In this document: piece after piece, positions 1 through 6,318 of the stretch
Layout of the letters: the number at the start of each line of letters is the position of its first letter
Numbering within the stretch: position 1 is the stretch's first letter
Assembly: GCA_903958285.1 (NCBI GenBank)
Contig: CAJBSR010000517.1
Span: forward strand, 1-8,061
Source: an uncultured Sphingomonadales bacterium
Lineage (GTDB): Bacteria; Pseudomonadota; Alphaproteobacteria; Sphingomonadales; Sphingomonadaceae
Reading direction: 5' to 3'
DNA length: 8,061 nt
Notes under the pieces: generated by a model
What the model was told of the DNA's origin: nothing
Databases searched by the model: none
Seen by the model: the letters and a program-made list of their open reading frames with translations, nothing else
Translations under genes and position numbers: made by a program

Positions 1-58
1 AAATTGACACCCCCCGCTGGGAAGTGATTTTCTAAACCGTTGATTTTCTGAGGAAAAT

Positions 59-133
59 TGGAGCGGGCGAAGGGATTCGAACCCTCGACCCCAACCTTGG
101 CAAGGTTGTGCTCTACCCCTGAGCTACGCCCGC
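59..133 (-). tRNA. tRNA-Gly (anticodon GCC), CCA encoded
   Basis: Read on the minus strand this folds into a complete cloverleaf. The acceptor stem is GCGGGCG (133-127) paired with CGCCCGC (69-63), the D arm is GCTC/GAGC, and the anticodon arm is CAACC-TTGCCAA-GGTTG with anticodon GCC. The T arm is GAGGG-TTCGAAT-CCCTT with one G-U pair. The discriminator base is U, as expected for bacterial tRNA-Gly, and the CCA end is encoded at 61-59. It decodes GGC and GGU glycine codons. It stands alone here, divergent from the cnoX operon. No clear sigma70 promoter or T-rich terminator is visible beside it; positions 1-58 contain no gene. Confidence 0.97.
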
Positions 134-170
134 TCTGGCGCTTGCGCGGACAAGGTGTCCTGCGCGGGAG

Positions 171-191
171 GGGGGCTGTTAACAGCGCCCC
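171..191. other. palindrome between tRNA-Gly and cnoX
   Basis: The core GCTGTTAACAGC is a perfect 12-bp palindrome flanked by GGGG and GCCCC, so it is a near-perfect inverted repeat of about 21 bp. It lies in the 148-bp divergent spacer between the tRNA gene and the cnoX start. The symmetry fits a dimeric DNA-binding protein or a short hairpin. No T-run follows on either side, so a terminator is unlikely. Its role is unknown. Confidence 0.35.
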
Positions 192-281
192 TTAGGTTAT
201 GCAACCCCGTATGCGCGCATTTTTGGGTTGTCTCTTTTCGGTTTCTTCCCACATAGGGCGGTAAGACAATTCAGGAGCAGT

Positions 282-1196
282 ATGTTGGCCACGCTGGGGA
301 TGAGCGAACAGGACAAACAGGCCATTGAGGCCTTTAAGAAAGACGTCATTGAACCATCGATGACGTCGCTCGTCATCCTCGATTTCTGGGCGGAATGGTG
401 CGGGCCGTGCAAACAGCTGACACCGGTGCTCGAAAAGATCGCGGCGGACTATGCCCATAAGGGTGTTCTGCTCGCCAAGGTAAATGTCGATGAGCAAAAG
501 CTGATCGCGTCGCAATTCCGCGTTCAGTCCATCCCGACCGTCTATGCCGTGTTCCAGGGGCAGCTGGTGGCAGACCTGACGCAGTTCCGCACCGAAAGCC
601 AACTGACCCGCGCGCTGGACCAGTTGCTCGGCCAATTGCCTGTTCAGGGTGAGGCCCAAGCGCTGGAGCAGGAAATTGAGCCGCTGATCGCAATGGGCGA
701 AGAGGTTTTGGCGGCAGGCGACGCCGACCGTGCCGCAGGCCTGTTCCAGCAGATCTTGGAAATGGCGCCTGAGAATGAAGAGGTCCTGTCCGGCCTGATC
801 CGCGCCTTGGTTGCCGGGCACCATATGGAAGACGCCGCGGCCCTCGCCGCGTCGCTCACCGATGATCAGAAGAAGCATGTTGCTATCAGCCGCGCTTTGT
901 CTGCCCTTGCCATCGCGCAGGAGGCGAGGCCGGTGGATGATCTGGCCGGCCTGAAAGCCGAAGTCGCCGCGCAGCCCGACAACCATAGCGCACGCTTTGA
1001 GCTGGCCGGTGGCCTGATGGCCTCGGGGGACCGCGATGGAGCGGCCGACGCGCTGCTCCACATCATCCGCGCTGACAAGGCCTGGAATGACGGGGCGGCC
1101 CGCACGCAGTTGCTCAAACTGTTTGAAGCCATTGGCTTGGAAGACCCCTGGGTCTCCGCCACACGGCGCAAGCTTTCCGCGGCGTTGTTCGGATGA
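282..1196 (+). CDS. cnoX: CnoX/YbbN-type thioredoxin-TPR co-chaperone
   Basis: A 304-aa cytoplasmic protein with an N-terminal thioredoxin fold followed by a helical TPR-like region. The thioredoxin domain (about residues 20-125) has the active site WAEWCGPCK with Cys40 and Cys43, and the cis-proline motif SIPT (Pro85). Residues about 130-304 are Ala/Leu-rich helical repeats such as AAGLFQQILEMAPENEEVL, typical of the YbbN/CnoX C-terminus. The family protects proteins from aggregation and over-oxidation and hands clients to GroEL or DnaK. E. coli CnoX has lost the first active-site cysteine, whereas this one keeps an intact CGPC and should be redox active. The start chosen is the ATG at 282, with AGGAG at 273-277 four bases upstream. 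The frame opens at a TTG at 228 without a good ribosome site, and an ATG at 300 is a second option. It is the first gene of a three-gene operon, overlapping the next start by 4 bp (ATGA). Confidence 0.93.
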   Translation: MLATLGMSEQDKQAIEAFKKDVIEPSMTSLVILDFWAEWCGPCKQLTPVLEKIAADYAHKGVLLAKVNVDEQKLIASQFRVQSIPTVYAVFQGQLVADLTQFRTESQLTRALDQLLGQLPVQGEAQALEQEIEPLIAMGEEVLAAGDADRAAGLFQQILEMAPENEEVLSGLIRALVAGHHMEDAAALAASLTDDQKKHVAISRALSALAIAQEARPVDDLAGLKAEVAAQPDNHSARFELAGGLMASGDRDGAADALLHIIRADKAWNDGAARTQLLKLFEAIGLEDPWVSATRRKLSAALFG

Positions 1197-1816
1197 GCAC
1201 GAAAACCATCACACGCCTGTCCGTCTTCCCCATTGCGGGAGCCGTGCTGTTTCCGCACATGCAATTGCCGCTGCACATTTTTGAGCCACGCTACCGGGCG
1301 CTGGTGCGCGATGCCCTGTCGCGCGATCAGCGGATTGGCATGGTCCAGCCGCGCGATGCCGGGGATCCGCCCAGCCTGTTTGATGTCGGCTGCGTCGGCA
1401 AAATCGGCCATGTCGAAGCGTTGGACGATGGGCGCTACAATATCATCCTTGAAGGGCTCTCCCGCTTCCGCATCCGTCGGGAATTGTCGGTGGATACAGC
1501 CTTCCGACAGGTTGAGGCAGACCTGATCGCAGAGGATGACGTGCACCAGACGCTCGGCCTGATGGAACGCGCCAGCCTGGAACGCGAAGCAAAGCGCTTT
1601 GCCGATGCACAGGGCTATGCGGTGGACTGGAACGCCGTCGGTCGCCTCGATGATGAAGCCATCGTCAATGGCATCGCGCAGGTCGCGCCTTTTGATATCG
1701 CGGCCAAGCAGGCGCTGCTGGAGGCCAATTCCTTGAGCGACCGTGCCGAGCTCACAATGCAGCTGATGCAGTTCTTCGGCCGGCATGATGGCGATGGCCA
1801 GGTCACGATGCAGTGA
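1193..1816 (+). CDS. Lon N-terminal (LON substrate-binding) domain protein
   Basis: A 207-aa protein that consists of a stand-alone Lon N-terminal domain. The family signature is visible at residues 9-35: [20 protein letters not shown] followed by IFEPRYR, and then [19 protein letters not shown] (residues 68-86) and GLSRFRI. There is no AAA+ ATPase and no Ser-Lys protease domain, so it is not a protease. The residues from about 120 to the end are helical, as in the second half of the Lon N-domain. Such proteins are common in alphaproteobacteria. Substrate recognition or an adaptor role is assumed from the fold, but no reaction is established. The ATG overlaps the cnoX stop codon (ATGA) and the gene overlaps the next by 4 bp, so all three are probably translationally coupled. 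The pairing with a chaperedoxin hints at proteostasis. Confidence 0.92.
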   Translation: MSTKTITRLSVFPIAGAVLFPHMQLPLHIFEPRYRALVRDALSRDQRIGMVQPRDAGDPPSLFDVGCVGKIGHVEALDDGRYNIILEGLSRFRIRRELSVDTAFRQVEADLIAEDDVHQTLGLMERASLEREAKRFADAQGYAVDWNAVGRLDDEAIVNGIAQVAPFDIAAKQALLEANSLSDRAELTMQLMQFFGRHDGDGQVTMQ

Positions 1817-1998
1817 GCGCGCCCGCAGCGGGCGTAGACGGCCTGCTCGATATTCTCGTTTGCCCGCTCACCCGAACAAAGCTGCGTTATGATGACGCGC
1901 GGCAAGAACTTGTGTCGGACGCAGCGGGGATCGCCTTCCCCATAAGGAATGGCGTGCCGATTCTGCGGGTGGAAGAGGCGCGGACGATCGCGCCCTAG
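1813..1998 (+). CDS. Trm112 family protein (UPF0434/YcaR-like), GTG start
   Basis: A 61-aa protein with the Trm112 signature [17 protein letters not shown] (residues 11-27), [20 protein letters not shown] (31-50) and the C-terminal EEAR. Trm112-type proteins are small activating partners of methyltransferases in eukaryotes and archaea; the role of the bacterial forms is poorly defined. Only one cysteine (Cys17) is present, so the four-cysteine zinc site of the eukaryotic protein cannot form. I believe this is usual for the alphaproteobacterial branch. The start is a GTG at 1813 that overlaps the preceding stop (GTGA), a normal coupled arrangement. The TAG stop at 1996-1998 lies 3 bp from the stop of the convergent CHAP gene and within the palindrome GCCCTAGGGC (1992-2001), which leaves no room for a conventional terminator. 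Confidence 0.9.
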   Translation: MSAPAAGVDGLLDILVCPLTRTKLRYDDARQELVSDAAGIAFPIRNGVPILRVEEARTIAP

Positions 1999-2001
1999 GG
2001 C

Positions 2002-2538
2002 TTAGCGTTCCAGCGAAGCGAGCTGGATCACGTCGTCCGACAGCTTAAAGCCATGGTCCATCTTCGGCGCAGCGGCGAAATGGACAGTGCCGTCATTGTA
2101 GATGAAGCCGGAGACCGGATAGCTGGTCTGGCCCATATCGCGGCTGCCCGCATGCCAGACGCGGACCTTGCTCCAATCGCCTTTTTCCGAAACGTCGATG
2201 GCGCGGACGCCACGTTCGATCATGCCGGGGCGCGACCAGTTGGCGTGGTCGAGAAGAACTTCACGCTCATTGAGAACCTTGGCGACTGTGGCGACGTGGC
2301 CGTTGCGCATCGCACCGAAGCTCGGCATCGCCATGACAGCGCCGACGCGTGGTTCATGCCCGCGGCTGTAACGGCCTTCGGCTTGGTTCCACCATGTGTA
2401 GGCATTGCCGCGCAGTTCAACGCCGGAAACTTCACGGGCGAAAGGCACGCACTGCAGGGGACGGGCGGACGCGAGTGTTGGCGTGACCAAGGCTGCAAGC
2501 GATAAGAAAGCAGCTGAAATCAAACGAACTTTTCGCAA
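2002..2538 (-). CDS. secreted CHAP-domain protein (putative peptidoglycan amidase/endopeptidase)
   Basis: A 178-aa exported protein. Residues 1-25 form a Sec signal peptide: basic MRKVR, hydrophobic LISAAFLSLAALV, and a likely cleavage after ALASA-like TLASA. The mature part begins with LQCVPFAREVSG, which places the CHAP nucleophile at Cys30. The rest of the CHAP pattern follows: GNAYTWW (44-50), VGAVMAM (65-71), the catalytic His81 in NGHVATV, and LLDHANW (95-101) with Asn100 as the likely third residue. CHAP domains hydrolyse amide bonds in peptidoglycan, or act in glutathionylspermidine chemistry in other branches; a periplasmic wall hydrolase is the best guess. The start is a TTG at 2538. 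The codon two upstream is a TAG stop and no in-frame ATG exists nearby. AGGGG lies 10 bases upstream. An exact CRP-type palindrome is centred 55 bp upstream. Confidence 0.88.
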   Translation of the reverse strand: MRKVRLISAAFLSLAALVTPTLASARPLQCVPFAREVSGVELRGNAYTWWNQAEGRYSRGHEPRVGAVMAMPSFGAMRNGHVATVAKVLNEREVLLDHANWSRPGMIERGVRAIDVSEKGDWSKVRVWHAGSRDMGQTSYPVSGFIYNDGTVHFAAAPKMDHGFKLSDDVIQLASLER

Positions 2539-2585
2539 AACCTAAACACCCCTGCGACCCAATTGTCGTGTGCATCCTCCCTGCC

Positions 2586-2601
2586 TGTGACCGTCATCAC
2601 A
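2586..2601. promoter_or_regulatory. CRP/FNR-family operator candidate, TGTGA-N6-TCACA
   Basis: The sequence is TGTGACCGTCATCACA, an exact match to the CRP half-site consensus with the exact 6-bp spacing; the symmetry extends one more base each side (C/G). It is centred near 2593.5, 55 bp upstream of the CHAP gene TTG and about 225 bp upstream of the acyl-CoA synthetase start. A weak -10-like GACAAT lies on the minus strand at 2567-2562. If it is used, the site would sit near -40, a class II activator position for the CHAP gene. The -10 assignment is speculative. Confidence 0.55.
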
Positions 2602-2649
2602 GCCAAGCGCGGATCGGTGAGTTGATAAGGGTCCGGGACGAAGCGTTGG

Positions 2650-2673
2650 CCGCCTGCAACTCATCGCAGGCGG
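2650..2673. other. 8-bp stem hairpin in divergent intergenic region
   Basis: CCGCCTGC (2650-2657) and GCAGGCGG (2666-2673) are perfect inverted repeats separated by an 8-base loop. The hairpin lies roughly midway between the CHAP gene and the acyl-CoA synthetase. There is no T-run after it on either strand, so it is not an intrinsic terminator. It could be an operator with separated half-sites or a structure in the 5' leader of the synthetase mRNA. The rest of 2539-2818 shows no further gene. Confidence 0.35.
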
Positions 2674-2818
2674 GGCTCGCTTTGCCGCACCGCAACATGC
2701 GACGGCCTGCGACGAGATGTGTCGGCGGGGCGAATCGATGTGCGTCGTTCCCCTCTTGCATCCCTGCCCACACCACGCCATTTCTAGGCCAACAAAAACA
2801 TTTGCTACGGGGAAGATG

Positions 2819-4429
2819 ATGCTGGGATGTATGCAGGATTGGGACCTTCGGGTGACCCATCTGATCGATTATGCCGCGCGTGAACATGGGCCGCGGGAGA
2901 TCCTGACGCGCTGGGCTGACGGAACCGTGGAGCGCACCAACTGGGCAGGCGTGGCGACGGAAGCGCGCAAGCTGGCGCAGGCCTTCGTCAAATGGGGCCT
3001 GAAGCCCGGAGACCGCGTCGCCACCTTTGCGATGAACCACCACCGCCACCTTGCCGCCTGGTATGGCGCGATCGGCTGCGGCGGCGTGATCCACACCGTC
3101 AACGTCCGCCTGTTTGACGAAGACCTCATCTACATCATGAACCACGCCGAAGACCGCGTGCTGATGTATGACGCGCAGTTCCAGCCCGTCATCGACCGGC
3201 TGAAGCCGCATCTGAAGACGGTTGAGCACTTCATCGTGTTCGACAGCGATGACAGCTATGGCGCGCTGATCGCCGCACAGGACGGCGCGTTTGACTGGGT
3301 TTGGGGCGATGAGCGTGACCCGTGCATGCTCTGCTACACCAGCGGCACGACGGGCAATCCGAAGGGCGTGCTCTACCAGCACCGCTCCACCATGCTCCAT
3401 GCGATGGCAGAGATCGCGCCTGCTGTGTTCAACCTCGACACGACATCGGTGCTGCTGCCCATCGTGCCGATGTTCCACGCGGCGAGCTGGGGCCTGCCCT
3501 TTGCAGGCGCGGCTGCGGGCGTGAAGTTTGTCTTCTCGACCACCAATGATGCGCCGACGCTGCATGGCCTGATGCTGGCCGAAGGCGTCACCCATAGCGC
3601 AGGTGTCCCCACGGTGTGGCTCGCTATGTTCCAGCATCTCGATGCCACCGCAAAGGCGGGCGGCAATGCCTCGCTCGGTAAGCTCAACCTCGTCACCATC
3701 GGCGGGTCGGCGGCACCGCGTGCGATGATTGAGCGGCTGATGACGCAGGGCATCCGCGTGGCGCACGCCTGGGGGATGACGGAAACATCGCCCATCGGCA
3801 CCATGGGAAGCCCCGTTCCGGGCTGGGAAGATATGAGCCTCGACGCGCAGATCGACATCGTGACGAAGCAGGGCCGCGTGCCCTTTGGCGTGGAGCTGCG
3901 CATCGTTGATGATGAAGACAATGTCCTGCCGCGCGATGGCACCAGTTCCGGCCGGTTGCAGATCCGTGGGCCATGGGTCGTCAAACGCTACTTCAAGGCA
4001 GAGGCCGACGCGGTGGACAAGGACCAGTGGTTCGACACCGGCGACGTCTCCGTCATCCACGCCGATGGCACCATGCAGATTACGGACCGCGCCAAGGACG
4101 TCATCAAATCGGGCGGCGAATGGATCAGCTCGGTTGAACTGGAAAACGCCGCCGTCGGCTGCCCCGGCGTGGCGGAAGCCGCCGCGATTGGCGTCTACCA
4201 CCCGAAGTGGGACGAACGCCCCATCCTCCTCGTCGTGAAGAAGGACGGCGCGGCGTTGAGCGAGGCGGATGTCACCACCTATCTCGCAGGCGTCGTCGCC
4301 AAATGGTGGCTGCCCGATGAGGTGCTGTTCGTCGACGGCCTGCCGCATACGGGGACAGGCAAGATCCAAAAGGCGGAACTGCGCAAGGCGTATAAGGATT
4401 ATAAGCTGAAGGCGCTGGCGGGGGCTTAG
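2819..4429 (+). CDS. fatty acyl-CoA synthetase, AlkK-like (AMP-binding)
   Basis: A 536-aa ANL-superfamily enzyme that adenylates a fatty acid with ATP and transfers the acyl group to CoA, feeding beta-oxidation or other acyl-CoA use. All core motifs are intact: the P-loop [11 protein letters not shown] (173-183), [12 protein letters not shown] (about 217-228), WGMTETSP (318-325), WFDTGD (404-409), [15 protein letters not shown] (423-437) and the C-terminal GTGKIQK with the adenylation lysine at 515. There is no signal peptide or membrane segment, so it is cytoplasmic. The N-terminus [20 protein letters not shown] matches the style of medium-chain AlkK-type synthetases, hence that call over long-chain FadD; chain length cannot be read from sequence. 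The frame is open from an ATG at 2717, but the ATG at 2819 fits the family N-terminus and has GGGGAA at 2809-2814; the adjacent ATG at 2816 is equally possible. It is monocistronic and ends at a repeat-filled convergent junction. Confidence 0.93.
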   Translation: MLGCMQDWDLRVTHLIDYAAREHGPREILTRWADGTVERTNWAGVATEARKLAQAFVKWGLKPGDRVATFAMNHHRHLAAWYGAIGCGGVIHTVNVRLFDEDLIYIMNHAEDRVLMYDAQFQPVIDRLKPHLKTVEHFIVFDSDDSYGALIAAQDGAFDWVWGDERDPCMLCYTSGTTGNPKGVLYQHRSTMLHAMAEIAPAVFNLDTTSVLLPIVPMFHAASWGLPFAGAAAGVKFVFSTTNDAPTLHGLMLAEGVTHSAGVPTVWLAMFQHLDATAKAGGNASLGKLNLVTIGGSAAPRAMIERLMTQGIRVAHAWGMTETSPIGTMGSPVPGWEDMSLDAQIDIVTKQGRVPFGVELRIVDDEDNVLPRDGTSSGRLQIRGPWVVKRYFKAEADAVDKDQWFDTGDVSVIHADGTMQITDRAKDVIKSGGEWISSVELENAAVGCPGVAEAAAIGVYHPKWDERPILLVVKKDGAALSEADVTTYLAGVVAKWWLPDEVLFVDGLPHTGTGKIQKAELRKAYKDYKLKALAGA

Positions 4430-4469
4430 GGTCGCGCAGAGACGCAGAGGTCGCGGAGGATAAGAGAAA

Positions 4470-4505
4470 CCGTTTGGGCTGAGCTTGTCGAAGCCCTGTC
4501 CTTCC
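4470..4505 (+). repeat. REP-like unit, copy 1 (TTTGGGCTGAGCTTGTCGAA family)
   Basis: The core TTTGGGCTGAGCTTGTCGAA (4473-4492) is flanked by CCG and GCCCTGTCCTTCC. The whole 36-base unit recurs at 7838-7873 with a single mismatch (T4499 against C7867), and a variant in reverse orientation lies at 4529-4556. This is a dispersed intergenic repeat. Confidence 0.85.
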
Positions 4506-4528
4506 GCTTTGGAACACAGGTGAAGAAC

Positions 4529-4556
4529 GGCCCTTCGACAGGCTCAGGGCAAACGG
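4529..4556 (-). repeat. REP-like unit, inverted variant copy 2
   Basis: On the minus strand this reads CCGTTTGCCCTGAGCCTGTC followed by GAAGGGCC, a sequence variant of the unit at 4470-4496. GGGC has become GCCC on one side and GCCC has become GGGC on the other, so the internal pairing is preserved by compensating changes. It forms the inner right arm of the nested inverted repeat. Confidence 0.8.
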
Positions 4557-4617
4557 AACGAACCCAAACCATCGCATCCTCTGCGCCCTCTGCGTCTCTG
4601 CGCGAACCACTTATCCC

Positions 4618-5697
4618 TCAAATCAACCGCAACTGCGCCCCCTCGCCTTCCCCCAGCGGGGCCTCAAACAAGTCCTGCCGCAACTCGACCCGCACCTCAT
4701 TCAACCCCAGCCGCTTGCACGCGATCTTGAAGCGTGTGCGGATCAGCTGCGCCCACACGCCTTGCCCGCGCATCCGGCTCCCGAAGGCGGGGTCATTGTC
4801 GCGCCCGCCGCGCAGGTCCGCCACCTGCGCCATCACCTTGGCCGCACGATCAGGGTAATGCACCGCCAGCCAATCGCGGAACAGGGGCGCCACTTCATGC
4901 GGCAGGCGCACGGGGATGTAGCTCGCCGTCCGGGCGCCCGCTCCCCAAGCGGCGTCGAGGATCGCCTCCAGCTCATGATCGGTGATGGCCGGGATGATGG
5001 GGGAGACGCTGACATGCACCGGCACGCCCGCCGCCGCCAAAGCGCGGATCGCCGCCAGCCGCCGCGCAGGGCTTGGCGCGCGCGGCTCCAGCCGGCGGTG
5101 CGTATCGGCACACAAGGTGGTGACAGACAAAGCGACCGCCACCAGCCCGCGTTCGGCCATCGGCGCCAGCAGATCAAGATCGCGCACCACCCGGTCTGAC
5201 TTGGTGGTGATGGTCAGCGGATGGCCGCAGTCCGCCAACACCGCGATGCAGCCGCGCGTGATCTTCCACTCCCGCTCAATCGGTTGATAGGGGTCGGTGT
5301 TCGTCCCCATCGCAATCGGCGTGGGCACATGGCCCCGCCTGGCAAGCGCCGCCCGCAGGAGCGCGGGCGCATCCGGCTTTGCAAACAACCGGCTTTCAAA
5401 GTCGAGCCCCGGCGACAGATCATGAAAGGCATGGCTGGGCCGCGCATAGCAATAGATGCAGCCATGCTCACACCCCTGATAGGCGTTGACCGACTGATCA
5501 AACGGAATGTCGGGCGATGTGTTGCGGGAGATTATGGTGCGCGGATGAACAACCGTGACCGACGTCACCAGCGGCGGCGCGCCGCCATCAACCTCGCCCT
5601 GCGCATCCAGCCACTCCCCCTCCGCCGCCCGCTGGGGGAGGTTGAAGCGGGTGCTGGTAGTGTTGACCGGCGCGCCTCGGCCTTTGGGGGTGGGCAT
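4618..5697 (-). CDS. SplB-related radical SAM protein, PA0069-like
   Basis: A 359-aa radical S-adenosylmethionine enzyme. The iron-sulphur cluster motif CEHGCIYC gives Cys76, Cys80 and Cys83 in the CX3CX2C spacing, preceded by NAYQGC and followed by YARPSH, which is typical of the spore-photoproduct-lyase-like group (COG1533). Other family stretches are MGTNTDPYQPIER (about 129-141), ITRGCIAVLADCGHPLTITT (about 145-164), the SVTTL stretch, and SVSPIIPAITDHELE. The N-terminal KGRGAPVN...TRFN is usual for this PA0069/Rv2578c-like family. The substrate is not known; relation to SplB suggests nucleic-acid repair, but homologues occur in non-sporulating bacteria and the reaction is undefined. The ATG at 5697 has no Shine-Dalgarno, and a LexA-like box ends 5 bp before it, so a very short or absent leader is likely. 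It lies 45 bp downstream of the two-gene membrane cassette on the same strand, so read-through is possible. Confidence 0.92.
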   Translation of the reverse strand: MPTPKGRGAPVNTTSTRFNLPQRAAEGEWLDAQGEVDGGAPPLVTSVTVVHPRTIISRNTSPDIPFDQSVNAYQGCEHGCIYCYARPSHAFHDLSPGLDFESRLFAKPDAPALLRAALARRGHVPTPIAMGTNTDPYQPIEREWKITRGCIAVLADCGHPLTITTKSDRVVRDLDLLAPMAERGLVAVALSVTTLCADTHRRLEPRAPSPARRLAAIRALAAAGVPVHVSVSPIIPAITDHELEAILDAAWGAGARTASYIPVRLPHEVAPLFRDWLAVHYPDRAAKVMAQVADLRGGRDNDPAFGSRMRGQGVWAQLIRTRFKIACKRLGLNEVRVELRQDLFEAPLGEGEGAQLRLI

Positions 5698-5702
5698 GTG
5701 GG

Positions 5703-5717
5703 GAACATAGAGGGAAC
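5703..5717. promoter_or_regulatory. LexA (SOS) box candidate, GAAC-N7-GAAC
   Basis: GAACATAGAGGGAAC on the plus strand (GTTC-N7-GTTC on the minus strand) is an exact match to the direct-repeat LexA operator described for alphaproteobacteria. It ends 5 bp upstream of the radical SAM ATG, where a bound repressor would block initiation. A third GTTC half-site in inverse orientation follows at 5727-5730. Chance matches to GAAC-N7-GAAC occur in a genome; the placement next to a repair-like gene is what makes this one credible. Confidence 0.6.
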
Positions 5718-5731
5718 ATTTACAATGTTCC
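5713..5731. promoter_or_regulatory. perfect palindrome GGAACATT-N3-AATGTTCC
   Basis: The arms GGAACATT (5713-5720) and AATGTTCC (5724-5731) are perfect 8-bp inverted repeats around TAC. The left arm shares its GAAC with the second half of the LexA-like box. The palindrome ends 11 bp after the stop codon of the membrane protein gene. It could be an extended operator, or a small hairpin at the 3' end of the cassette mRNA. Confidence 0.5.
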
Positions 5732-5742
5732 AGCGCTTATTC

Positions 5743-6318
5743 TTAGCTCTGCAATTCGTCAATACGAACGGACTTGCCAAAGTCTGGGTGAGTCGGGAAC
5801 GCGCTCCCGATCGACACCGCATCGGGAGCATTTTCGGTCAATTTGCGGCGCGCCTCTTGCACTGCAATTTGCTTCCTAGTCTCCAACGCCTTGCGAAGAA
5901 TCCCCGGTATTTGCCCCGCTCTCACGATTATTGCAGTTACAAACAATACCACGATACTTTGTCCCGATCGCGGCAATACATCCGACGTCAGGTAAGGCAC
6001 TTTCACAAGGATTTCCGGTGGAGGCAGTGAAAGCAACATCAACGCGGCAAATGCGACTCCGGTACATCCGAACAAAAATAGTAGGGCATCAAGGGCTGCC
6101 CTGATTTCTTGATCCAGTTCAAGAATCGAATTAACTGACCTTCCGCTAGCGGTCATGCCGTTCACAAGAAGTGTGATCGTTGGAAGCAAGCTCGCAGAGA
6201 GCAATCCCAAGAACGTCACGAGCATGCGGCTAGCTTCGCCGGAGAGGACATCCGGCGTCAACAGAAGGCCAGCACCAAAAACTGCCACATAGCCCAGATA
6301 TCCTAGTCGAAATTGCAA
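5743..6318 (-). CDS. four-helix inner-membrane protein, candidate RexB-like effector
   Basis: A 191-aa protein with four predicted membrane helices: about residues 4-21 (RLGYLGYVAVFGAGLLL), 32-54 (MLVTFLGLLSASLLPTITLL), 78-98 (ALLFLFGCTGVAFAALMLLS) and 120-138 (SGQSIVVLFVTAIIVRAGQI). A basic, helical cytoplasmic tail of about 50 residues follows (RKALETRKQIAVQEARRKL). An even helix number puts both ends on the same side, probably the cytoplasm. I recognise no enzymatic motif. Topology, and position after a soluble partner, match lambda RexB, an ion channel that depolarises the membrane. KwaA of Kiwa also has four helices. The start is a near toss-up: I chose the TTG at 6318 because CAGGGA (6331-6326) lies 7 bases upstream and the overlap with the upstream gene is only 16 bp. 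The ATG at 6342 (199 aa) has no visible ribosome site. Base composition is lower in GC than the neighbours to the left. Confidence 0.85.
   Translation of the reverse strand: MQFRLGYLGYVAVFGAGLLLTPDVLSGEASRMLVTFLGLLSASLLPTITLLVNGMTASGRSVNSILELDQEIRAALDALLFLFGCTGVAFAALMLLSLPPPEILVKVPYLTSDVLPRSGQSIVVLFVTAIIVRAGQIPGILRKALETRKQIAVQEARRKLTENAPDAVSIGSAFPTHPDFGKSVRIDELQS

Larger units (their letters stand above)
4432..4605. repeat. long nested inverted repeat in convergent intergenic gap
   Basis: The 188-bp gap between the synthetase and the radical SAM gene is almost wholly an imperfect inverted repeat. The outer arms are a perfect 19 bp, TCGCGCAGAGACGCAGAGG at 4432-4450 against its reverse complement at 4587-4605. 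The match continues inwards with gaps through CGCGGAGGAT/ATCCTCTGCG-type sequence. The inner arms are REP-like units at 4470-4496 and 4529-4556. Transcribed from either side it would form a long hairpin, so a bidirectional transcription or mRNA 3'-end barrier is plausible, though no T-run marks a classical terminator. Reading frames here encode the phrase ALSLSKG or TGSGQTE, a known sign of translated repeats rather than protein. Confidence 0.8.

Noticed and set aside
25..49. TGATTTTCT direct repeat (25-33 and 41-49) beside the tRNA
   Set aside because: Only two 9-bp AT-rich copies, with no integrase or tRNA-end duplication in view, so there is no support for an attachment site.
211..224. ATGCGCGCAT palindrome followed by TTTT, terminator-like
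   Set aside because: A 10-bp palindrome without a loop cannot form a stable terminator hairpin, and it lies immediately upstream of the cnoX start where termination makes little sense.
2597..4369. 590-codon minus-strand frame
   Set aside because: It is antisense to the acyl-CoA synthetase, whose motifs are all intact. The sequence is rich in His, Arg and Asp without recognisable domains, so it is a shadow.
4272..4610. Open frame of 112 codons on the minus strand across the repeat gap
   Set aside because: It encodes FALSLSKG- and LRQAQPK-like phrases that come from translating the REP-like repeat, and it overlaps the end of the well-supported acyl-CoA synthetase.
5221..6030. 269-codon plus-strand frame
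   Set aside because: It lies antisense to the radical SAM gene and then crosses into the membrane protein gene; its composition is Arg-rich and it shows no family motif, as expected for a shadow frame in GC-rich DNA.
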